Assembly (NCBI RefSeq): GCF_030409835.1
Contig: NZ_JAUFQO010000002.1
Span: forward strand, 186,001-250,000
Direction of reading: 5' to 3'
Source of the DNA: Lutimonas halocynthiae
Lineage (GTDB): Bacteria > Bacteroidota > Bacteroidia > Flavobacteriales > Flavobacteriaceae
Length of the DNA stretch: 64,000 nucleotides
Shown: positions 53,867 to 60,179 of the stretch, in pieces
Layout: the number at the start of each line of letters is the position of its first letter
Position numbering within the stretch: position 1 is the stretch's first letter
Notes under the pieces: generated by a model
What the model saw: only the letters and a program-made list of their open reading frames with translations
Database searches by the model: none
What the model was told of the DNA's origin: nothing
Position numbers and translations under genes: made by a program

Positions 53867-53962
53867 ATGGTAGAAATGCAAGGACTTACGATACAAGAAT
53901 TAGCCGATCTATATCACGCTTAACCTTCAGAAATAAGGAAATGGATGCGGGAGAATGTTGGG
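53867..53962. repeat. Accessory-region repeat module, copy 17, with ATG-started HTH remnant
   Basis: The + frame starts at an ATG: MVEMQGLTIQELADLYHA, stop, PSEIRKWMRENVGSGF. GLTIQELADLY...SEIRKWMREN has the spacing of a helix-turn-helix. It ends 26 bases before the stop codon of lipoprotein paralogue B. Confidence 0.75.
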
Positions 53963-53987
53963 AGTGGTTTTATTAGGATTAACTTTT

Positions 53988-54647
53988 TTAACTGCAGTTT
54001 AAAGCTTCAACAGCCTGATCACGTTCTATCTCTAATCGTTGAATTTCTATATCCAACATTTGAGAAAGAGCTATCAACTTATCCTCATTTTCGTCTAAAA
54101 TTTTTTTATTTTCTTTGAACCAGTCTAAAAATTGACTGGCAAGTTCTTTTGTTTCAATGCCTCCTTCCGAAAATAGTTTAACAATGCCTTCTACCAATTC
54201 TAAATCTAAAAGCCTTGTTGCATCTCTCCATTCTTGACTTTCTATATCTGAAGCGTTCACGAGTTCATCAATTTTGACCATCATCTCTTCATTCCATAAG
54301 AATAGCTTTTCCTCTAATACTTCTATATCTCCGCCTTCTGATTCAAAGGAAACTTTTAGTTGATCTAGTTTCACAGAATAATTCTCCCAAATATTAAAAG
54401 CTTCCATTAGCGGGTCTTCTTCTAAATATGACAATTCACGAGCCTCTTCTATCATATTGTTGTATTCATTTATGATACTATCCGTATTTGTAGCACATTC
54501 TAAAACTTCTTCGCTAATTTCAATATCAGAAAAGTCAATACCATAGCCTAGTTCAATATAGCCTAAATCGTCAAAAATTGGGCCGTCATCACCACAACCA
54601 GACAATAATAATGTAATAGCTAACAATCCTAGTAATTTCTTAATCAT
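53988..54647 (-). CDS. Coiled-coil lipoprotein, paralogue B
   Basis: A 219-residue SPII lipoprotein (LLGLLAITLLLSGCGDDGP), the close paralogue of the gene at 45708-46358. From ECATNTDSIINEYNNMIEEAREL to the final ALNCS the two can be aligned with few changes and almost no gaps; only the linker after the lipobox differs. It is helical, acidic and rich in heptads. The downstream junction with the repeat and the upstream dyad are also shared, so the unit was duplicated with its flanks. Function unknown. Confidence 0.75.
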   Translation of the reverse strand: MIKKLLGLLAITLLLSGCGDDGPIFDDLGYIELGYGIDFSDIEISEEVLECATNTDSIINEYNNMIEEARELSYLEEDPLMEAFNIWENYSVKLDQLKVSFESEGGDIEVLEEKLFLWNEEMMVKIDELVNASDIESQEWRDATRLLDLELVEGIVKLFSEGGIETKELASQFLDWFKENKKILDENEDKLIALSQMLDIEIQRLEIERDQAVEALNCS

Positions 54648-54712
54648 AACAGTTGTTTAATTTATGCGTAGATACATGAATTAAATATTTATTCAAAATT
54701 TCAAGGCAAATA

Positions 54713-54728
54713 TACCCTCTACACGGTA
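54713..54728. promoter_or_regulatory. 16-base dyad TACCCTC-TA-CACGGTA
   Basis: 66 bases upstream of lipoprotein paralogue B, the same position as the dyad in front of paralogue A (64 bases). On the - strand it runs into TATATTTG and, 19 bases later, TATTTAAT. Confidence 0.5.
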
Positions 54729-54960
54729 TAGAACTTCAAGAAGAAATAAGTGCTAATGTCCGGGAGTGGTGGTTCTAATAATCACACTTTTACCCCCGAT
54801 AAATCTGAAGTGGACACCTACTGCCTAAATCTATTTTAAAGCCAAAAAGTGGCGCATGGCAGCACCTTAAATTGAGAAAATCGAATGATGCTTCACATTC
54901 AGAAATACGCAAATTTCTGTATCATTATTTTTGGGAGTGGTGAAATGAGCAGTAATGATA
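54729..54960. repeat. Accessory-region repeat module, copy 18 (long, type D)
   Basis: The most complete copy: CTTCAAGAAGAAATAAGTGC (LQEEISANVREWW), TTTTACCCCCGATAAATCTG, GTGGACACCTACTGCC, then HSEIRKFLYHYFWEW in the + frame and a last GGGAGTGGTGAAATGAGC tail. Confidence 0.8.
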
Positions 54961-54980
54961 CTTCAGTTCCCATAAGGCCA

Positions 54981-55268
54981 CTATTTTTTTAAAATCTTAT
55001 CTATTGCCACTGCTAAATCGAAATCTTTCTTCGTTAGTCCATCCGCGTCATGAGTATTGAGCGCAATATTCACTTTGTTATATACATTTTTCCAATTTGG
55101 ATGATGGCCCGACTTTTCAGCGACCAAGGCCACAGCTGTCATAAAAGAAAAGGCCTCAATAAAATTTTTAAAGAGAATTTCACGATGGATAAATTTTCCT
55201 TTTAATAGCCAGGCCTGGTCAATGAGGCCCATACTGCTTTGAATTTCTTCTTCGTTTAATTTGGTCAT
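54981..55268 (-). CDS. phhB: 4a-hydroxytetrahydrobiopterin dehydratase (pterin carbinolamine dehydratase)
   Basis: A 95-residue enzyme that recycles the 4a-hydroxy-pterin cofactor used by aromatic amino acid hydroxylases. The signature is complete: [37 protein letters not shown] (about residues 51-87), with the catalytic His-His-Pro and the second His in THDADGLT. It has no hydroxylase neighbour. It is the right-most gene flanked by repeat copies, and unlike the others it is a core metabolic gene, so the array may have grown up against it. Confidence 0.92.
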   Translation of the reverse strand: MTKLNEEEIQSSMGLIDQAWLLKGKFIHREILFKNFIEAFSFMTAVALVAEKSGHHPNWKNVYNKVNIALNTHDADGLTKKDFDLAVAIDKILKK

Positions 55269-55857
55269 GGTCTTTATGTTTTATGCATTTTTTTAGAATG
55301 CTTATTTAGAGCAAGTTAAATTAATAAAAAGGAATATATAACAAATAGATCACTATTAATATCCTGGTCTGTCTTTTAGAGTGAAACAATAGTGCAGAAG
55401 TAAGGAAATGGATGCATGAGCTTGTTCATTTGTGGGAATGAAAAATCCAGATGATAGATCAAGTCTATTCAATTCCATTTTGAAAAGGAAAACCACATAT
55501 TTCGCTAGAGCGAAATCTCCATTTTTATTTGGAGGAATTTAGACGAGTTATTTAGATTGAATTTAAATACATGTACTATTGATAAATACCCATTATCGCT
55601 ATTTGGTATTTTCAGTTTTATTAGTTATTTCGAGATCCAAAAACACGCTATTTTGTCTATGAAAAAAATCAAACTAAAAAAGTAATTAATGGCTGGAATG
55701 TATAATAAATTTAACCGGAATAAAATCATCACCTAAACGTTTTAAACAATTAATAAAGAGTATTATTTTTTTATTTATAGGGATTTATACTTTATGAAGA
55801 AGTGATATATATCAGGGAAAGTTTAATTCACAAACTATAGTTTAGTAAAAATAAAAA
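55269..55857. other. Long spacer with repeat copy 19 and a palindrome
   Basis: About 590 bp. It holds repeat copy 19 (55385-55465; + frame SAEVRKWMHELVHLWE), a perfect TTTCGCT-AG-AGCGAAA palindrome near 55509-55526 whose surroundings resemble 41825-41862, and a TACC-N14-GGTA dyad at 55587-55608. The rest is AT-rich without a credible gene. Confidence 0.6.
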
Positions 55858-55866
55858 TTGCATTAT

Positions 55867-57087
55867 ATGAAAAGAATATCACTGATAATCTTCATTTGGG
55901 TTGCCTTATATCAAAACATTTATTCGCAAAACGACTTCCGAAAAGGTTATATAATAACCAATGAAAAAGACACCATAAATGGGCTTGTTGACTACAGAGA
56001 AGGTAACACAAAATATAAAACTTGTTATTTCAAGTTAGATGAAAATGAGGATTTAACTAATTATGATTCGAATCAAATACTGGGTTACAGATATATAGAT
56101 GACAAGGTTTTTGTATCTAAAGAAGTAACAAAAGAAAATAATGCAAAAGGAAACGGTTTCTTTGAAATTTTGACCAGAGGTAATGTTTTGCTTTATAGGT
56201 ACTTTGGCACATTCTATATTCAGAAAGAAGATGAAAAGCTTCATGAATTAACAAATGAGCCTGTAAAATATTATATTGATGGGAAAGAATATATAAAAAA
56301 TTCCAATAGACATATTGCAGTTTTATCTTATCTATTATCAGACTGTCCGAGTATTAAAGATAAAATTAGCAAAGTTAAGTATAGCGAAAGACAACTGACA
56401 GAACTAATTGAAGCTTACAATAAATGTAGCGGTCAAGCGAGCATTTCATTTAAAGAGGGAAAACCTTGGTTTAAAACTCACTTTGGATTATCTATCGGAT
56501 ATAATTTCTCTAAACTAAATTTTTCTTCGGACCTTAACAACACAGAATATTTAACGAGCGGTTTTGACTATGCTAATTCAATTATGCCGGGTTTATATTT
56601 TGATTTTTTATCGCCTCGAATTCATGAAAGGATAGCTGTTCATGTCGGATTAGCATATCTATCTTCAACTTACACATCCAATAGTAAAATAGAATCATAT
56701 ACTAATGAAAGGAATTATATAACAATGGACTTAGAACAACTTAAAATACCGTTAGGTTTTAAGTATGTATTCTCCGAAAAAAATATTACGCCATATATAA
56801 ATTTAGGTATTTCAAGTACTATCATTTTAGAATCTTCCTTTAGTTGGATTCAAGAACTAGAAAATAATAATGTTGTACAAACTTATGATAGGGAGTCTAT
56901 TTTTATTGACGATAATCAACTTGGCTTTTGGGGTGGAATTGGTATTAAGAAATCGATTAAGAATAAGTTAAGTGGATTTATTGAAATGCGTTACGAAAGA
57001 ACGTCTGGTGTTTCAATTAATATCGCTGATTCATCTTTGCACGATAATATAACAAATTTTCAAATTTTAATAGGTTTAAGTTATTAA
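55867..57087 (+). CDS. Outer-membrane beta-barrel protein (PorT-like fold)
   Basis: A 406-residue secreted protein with Sec signal (MKRISLIIFIWVALYQNIYSQ); the ATG at 55867 is preferred over a TTG three codons earlier. Residues about 22-190 form an unknown N-terminal domain (GYIITNEKDTINGLVDYREGNTKYKTCYFK). From about 205 on there is an eight-strand barrel of the outer membrane protein beta-brl_2/PorT type (FGLSIGYNFSKLNFSS ... GFWGGIGIKKSIKNKLSGFIEMRYERTSG ... NFQILIGLSY) with an aromatic last residue. It is followed after one base by the TIG/kelch lipoprotein, so the two probably work together. Confidence 0.8.
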   Translation: MKRISLIIFIWVALYQNIYSQNDFRKGYIITNEKDTINGLVDYREGNTKYKTCYFKLDENEDLTNYDSNQILGYRYIDDKVFVSKEVTKENNAKGNGFFEILTRGNVLLYRYFGTFYIQKEDEKLHELTNEPVKYYIDGKEYIKNSNRHIAVLSYLLSDCPSIKDKISKVKYSERQLTELIEAYNKCSGQASISFKEGKPWFKTHFGLSIGYNFSKLNFSSDLNNTEYLTSGFDYANSIMPGLYFDFLSPRIHERIAVHVGLAYLSSTYTSNSKIESYTNERNYITMDLEQLKIPLGFKYVFSEKNITPYINLGISSTIILESSFSWIQELENNNVVQTYDRESIFIDDNQLGFWGGIGIKKSIKNKLSGFIEMRYERTSGVSINIADSSLHDNITNFQILIGLSY

Positions 57088-57088
57088 T

Positions 57089-59125
57089 ATGGTCTTTCAA
57101 AAATTACTAAAAATCGCATCAATTATAATAATCTTGTTAATCTCTGTAAAGTGTATTGATGATGAAATAATTCAAACAGAATATCCAAGAGTACAAACCT
57201 TAGAAGCAAATAGGATAACAGAATCGGGGGCAGTACTTAATGCTGAAATAATTTATCAGGGAAATCAAGAAATAATTGAATATGGTTTTGTTTGGGATCA
57301 AGAAGAGAACCCAACAATTGAATCTTCTGAAAAAAGGATTATCGCTGACAAAATAACAACTGGAGGATTTTCAGCTCAAGTTGAAACCACATTGAAAGAG
57401 AATAAAATTTATTATGTCAGAGCATATGCAAAAAACAATGAATACTTGGTTTATGGAATAAATACTGCGTTCTTTAGTTTAGGAAGTGAAGCTGCAAATA
57501 TTGAAGATTTTTACCCAAAAACAGGTAACTGGGGAGATACAATTATTTTAAAAGGAAGACATTTTAGTTATTTATCTAATAATAATCATGTACTATTTAA
57601 AGATATTTCTTCAAAAGTTATAAGTAGTTCAGATACCACTATAACCTGCATTGTTCCAGATGGAATTAATGATGAAAATGTTTCTATTTATTTAAATGTT
57701 GCAAATCAGCAGGCTGTAGCTAAAAATAAATTTGAACTAACTGTACCTGAAATTCAATCATTTTACCCAATGAAAGCAACTTTTGGGGATACCATTGAGT
57801 TTATTGGTAAAAATTTTAGTGCAGTAAATGAGAAGAACATTATAAGTTTTAATGAACATCAGGCCGAAGTAATATCATCTTCAAAAACGAAACTATCAGT
57901 CATTGTACCAACATCTGTAAATACCCATCAAAGTAAAGTAAGACTAACTCTAAATTTAAAATCAAGTTCAGCCGAAGAATTGTTTGAGGTACTTGCACCG
58001 AAAATATTTAAGGTATCTCCTGAGTCAGGGTCATCCAACACATTAATAAAGATAACAGGTGATAATTTTAATCCAGATAAGATTGGTGATACAATCAGTT
58101 TCGAAAAAAATTATGGAGAAGTGGTTGAGGCGAGTAAAAAAGAGATGACTGTAAGAATTCCATTTGGAACCTATACAAATAGATTTATTAAAGTTGGCGT
58201 AACAGTTGCCGGTCAAACGACATATGATTCATCTTTGTTTACCTTAGAAGAACCATGGATAAAAAGAGAGAATGTCCAATCTGATGTTGTAAACAGATAC
58301 AGAGCAACCTCTTTCTCATTATTAAATAATGCTTATGTTGGTTTGGGTTCTCATTCTCGGAATAATTTAAGTAATCTTTCTAATGATTTTTATAAATATG
58401 ATCCAATCCAGAATTCATGGCTTAAAATTTCAGATTTTCCGGGAACCGGATTGTCGCTAGCCACTAGTTTTACAATTGGTAATTATGCATATGTCGGAAC
58501 AGGCAGGAGTTCGTCAGGAAATACGAATGAATTTTGGAGATATGACCCGGCATCTGATTCTTGGAAACAAATTGAAAGCTTTCCCTATGCAGTTTCTGCT
58601 GCAAAAGGATTTTCAATTGATGGAAGGGGATATGTATTCATAGAGAATTATAGTGATAATTTATGGAGCTATGACCCATCAATTGATAAATGGACTAAAA
58701 TGCCAGGATTGGATTTCGATATAGGGGGAGGTGATTATACTATTAATAAAGGATTTGTAGTTGAAGGTAAAATTTACATTGCCATGAGCAGAAACCAATC
58801 CTATACCCATTTATTCGAATTTGATACAGAAACCCAACAATGGACCAAGAAATCTGGCTTAGATTATTCTGGGGCGTATGGGAATTATATGGGAGCTGGA
58901 TTTTCTATTGATAATGTTGGTTATATTATGGGTGAAAAAAGTGTTTACGAATACAATTATCTATCAGATTCTTGGAAAGAATTGAGTGATTTCCCTATAG
59001 TAGATTATTATTATTATTACCCTACGTCGTTTGTATTAGATGGAAAAGCCTATTATGGTACTGGCAGTTACGAGCCTAGTGCCTATGAACCAAGTTTTTG
59101 GGAATATGACCCAAATTATGAATAA
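57089..59125 (+). CDS. TIG and kelch domain lipoprotein
   Basis: A 678-residue SPII lipoprotein (IIIILLISVKCIDDE). A fibronectin-like domain (about residues 33-130: VQTLEANRITESGAVLNAEI ... YYVRAYAKNNEYLVYG) is followed by three IPT/TIG domains (about 135-215, 217-297, 302-385; FYPKTGNWGDTIILKGRHFS, FYPMKATFGDTIEFIGKNFS, VSPESGSSNTLIKITGDNFN). A six-bladed kelch propeller fills the rest (about 400-678; NDFYKYDPIQNSWLKISDFP, NEFWRYDPASDSWKQIESFP, NLWSYDPSIDKWTKM). It is surface adhesin- or binding-protein-like, encoded with a barrel protein. Confidence 0.87.
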   Translation: MVFQKLLKIASIIIILLISVKCIDDEIIQTEYPRVQTLEANRITESGAVLNAEIIYQGNQEIIEYGFVWDQEENPTIESSEKRIIADKITTGGFSAQVETTLKENKIYYVRAYAKNNEYLVYGINTAFFSLGSEAANIEDFYPKTGNWGDTIILKGRHFSYLSNNNHVLFKDISSKVISSSDTTITCIVPDGINDENVSIYLNVANQQAVAKNKFELTVPEIQSFYPMKATFGDTIEFIGKNFSAVNEKNIISFNEHQAEVISSSKTKLSVIVPTSVNTHQSKVRLTLNLKSSSAEELFEVLAPKIFKVSPESGSSNTLIKITGDNFNPDKIGDTISFEKNYGEVVEASKKEMTVRIPFGTYTNRFIKVGVTVAGQTTYDSSLFTLEEPWIKRENVQSDVVNRYRATSFSLLNNAYVGLGSHSRNNLSNLSNDFYKYDPIQNSWLKISDFPGTGLSLATSFTIGNYAYVGTGRSSSGNTNEFWRYDPASDSWKQIESFPYAVSAAKGFSIDGRGYVFIENYSDNLWSYDPSIDKWTKMPGLDFDIGGGDYTINKGFVVEGKIYIAMSRNQSYTHLFEFDTETQQWTKKSGLDYSGAYGNYMGAGFSIDNVGYIMGEKSVYEYNYLSDSWKELSDFPIVDYYYYYPTSFVLDGKAYYGTGSYEPSAYEPSFWEYDPNYE

Positions 59126-59210
59126 GGTGATTAACAATAGTTTGATTATAAAGATTTAGAATATATCAAATGAAATAGTTAGTTTTCAACTTGATTATTT
59201 CATGATCTTT

Positions 59211-59341
59211 AGAACTCAAAATTCCGAGTAAAAGCTGCAATTTTGAATTTACTGTTTTGACATTCAGAATTCGATATTTGGGAAAGGATTACTTGACAGT
59301 GATCCATAGAACTCAAAATTCCGAGTAAAAGCTGCAATTTT
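59211..59341. repeat. 34-bp exact direct repeat
   Basis: Two identical 34-base copies at 59211-59244 and 59308-59341, beginning AGAACTCAAAATTCCGAGTA. They lie 97 bp apart between the TIG/kelch gene and the tRNA. Confidence 0.85.
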
Positions 59342-59350
59342 CAATTGCTT

Positions 59351-59414
59351 AAGCTTTTTCCATTTCATTTCTTTTTCGAATAAAATTCGAAACGTTCTGA
59401 AATGAAAAAAGCTT
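59351..59414. repeat. Long imperfect inverted repeat
   Basis: AAGCTTTTTCCATTTCATTT on the left pairs with GAAATGAAAAAAGCTT on the right (59399-59414). A TTCGAAT/ATTCGAA inner hairpin is nested. The right arm overlaps the next terminator stem, so alternative foldings compete. Confidence 0.65.
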
Positions 59415-59438
59415 AGCACAATGTGCTAAGCTTTTACT
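59404..59438 (-). terminator. Terminator after the tRNA 3'-end copy
   Basis: AAGCTTAGCACA/TGTGCTAAGCTT stem with a three-base loop and T-runs on both sides. It follows a partial duplicate of the tRNA end, as the functional terminator at 59510-59549 follows the real tRNA. Confidence 0.8.
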
Positions 59439-59439
59439 C

Positions 59440-59458
59440 TTGTGACCTCGACTGGATT
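59440..59458 (-). repeat. Duplicate of the tRNA-Arg 3' end
   Basis: GTGACCTCGACTGGATT (17 bases), identical to 59556-59572 at the 3' end of the tRNA gene, without the rest of a tRNA. It is either an attachment-site remnant of an integrated element or what is left of a second tandem tRNA. Confidence 0.7.
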
Positions 59459-59509
59459 GCCTTAGGCCTTCCAGACAAAGCTCCGCTTTGAAAATCAAAA
59501 AGTCGCAAA

Positions 59510-59549
59510 ATCAAAAAAGCAAGCTTTATGATTTAGCTTGCTTTTTGAT
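59510..59549 (-). terminator. Terminator of tRNA-Arg
   Basis: AAAGCAAGCT/AGCTTGCTTT stem with a nine-base loop and T-run on the - strand, directly after the tRNA 3' end. Confidence 0.8.
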
Positions 59550-59556
59550 TTATTCG

Positions 59557-59630
59557 TGACCTCGACTGGATTCAAACCAGTAACCTCTTGAGCCGTAATC
59601 AAGTGCGCTATTCAGTTGCGCCACGAGGCC
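59557..59630 (-). tRNA. tRNA-Arg (anticodon ACG)
   Basis: A 74-base cloverleaf on the - strand. The acceptor stem is GGCCTCG/CGAGGTC, the D-arm holds GCGCAACTGAATAGCGC, the anticodon stem CTTGA/TCAAG encloses TTACGGC with anticodon ACG, and the T-arm is CTGGTTTGAATCCAG. The discriminator base is A and CCA is not encoded. ACG (read as ICG after deamination) decodes CGN arginine codons. Its 3' end faces the accessory region. Confidence 0.93.
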
Positions 59631-59692
59631 TTATTGATTAGGGCTGCAAATATATTTCTTTTTTGCAGAATAGAAAATATATATATAAAAAA

Positions 59693-59938
59693 TTAAATAC
59701 CCATTTGTTCCTTAAAAGATTCGAGGATTGGGAGGGCTTTTTCTTTGTCTTCTTCGAAGATAAAAAGTTCAACTTGCGAGGGGGAACCCCCGTAAAAACC
59801 TGACCTCATACCTGATTGGAAGTTGTTTTTAATCATTGAAGGAATTTCTTGTTCATCCAAGTCAATTTGAAGTCGTTGAATTTCAATTAGTGAACCCGTA
59901 AAAAATCTGGTGTGTTTTGATTGATCATCCATAGTCAT
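59693..59938 (-). CDS. DUF2007 family small protein
   Basis: An 81-residue cytoplasmic protein of the DUF2007/PF09413 'putative signal transducing protein' family: FFTGSLIEIQRLQIDLDEQEIPSMIKNNFQSG followed by VELFIFEEDKEKALPILESF (beta-alpha-beta-beta-alpha order). The family folds like a PII/ACT-type domain and has no established role. Start at 59938; a second ATG lies two codons later. It is followed upstream by a 50-residue gene on the same strand, 26 bases away. Confidence 0.85.
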   Translation of the reverse strand: MTMDDQSKHTRFFTGSLIEIQRLQIDLDEQEIPSMIKNNFQSGMRSGFYGGSPSQVELFIFEEDKEKALPILESFKEQMGI

Positions 59939-59964
59939 ACGTTTTCTTAAAGATACGAAAAAAT

Positions 59965-60117
59965 CTAGTCAAGACTGTTTTTCGTTACAAAATATCGCCA
60001 GCCAATCAATGCCATTTGCCATTTTTTAGCCTTGCTCATATCTACTTCTTGCTTACCCATACTTGGTAAAAGAATTTTGTTCGTCTTGGCGAGTAATTTA
60101 AATACTTGTTTCTTCAT
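59965..60117 (-). CDS. Conserved-looking 50-residue protein
   Basis: ATG at 60117, TAG at 59965. The product is basic (MKKQVFKLLAKTNKILLPSM, then GKQEVDMSKAKKWQMALIGWRYFVTKNSLD). To my recollection short proteins of this kind in Flavobacteriia are often filed, doubtfully, as 'SsrA-binding protein'; it is far too short to be SmpB. The consensus box TATTTTTG at 60122-60129 ends five bases before the ATG, which suggests a leaderless or nearly leaderless mRNA. It probably shares a transcript with the DUF2007 gene. Confidence 0.68.
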   Translation of the reverse strand: MKKQVFKLLAKTNKILLPSMGKQEVDMSKAKKWQMALIGWRYFVTKNSLD

Positions 60118-60121
60118 ATTG

Positions 60122-60129
60122 CAAAAATA
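60122..60129 (-). promoter_or_regulatory. -7 promoter box TATTTTTG
   Basis: Full TAnnTTTG match on the - strand only five bases before the ATG of the 50-residue protein gene. Confidence 0.5.
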
Positions 60130-60130
60130 A

Positions 60131-60163
60131 AAAATCACCTTGATTAAGGCGATTTTTTATTCT
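60131..60163 (-). terminator. Terminator of the blaI-blaR1 operon
   Basis: AAAAAATC.CCTT/AAGG.GATTTTTT stem with a four-base loop, 17 bases after the BlaR1 stop codon; symmetrical and probably active in both directions. Confidence 0.85.
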
Positions 60164-60179
60164 TTTGTTTTGTGTGTGT

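Noticed and set aside
37251-55465. Integron cassette array
   Set aside because: No integrase, no attC-like imperfect palindromes with GTTRRRY core, and the gene units have their own promoters and mixed orientation.
59440-59500. A second complete tRNA gene
   Set aside because: Only the last 17 bases match tRNA-Arg; no acceptor 5' strand, D-arm or anticodon arm can be formed.
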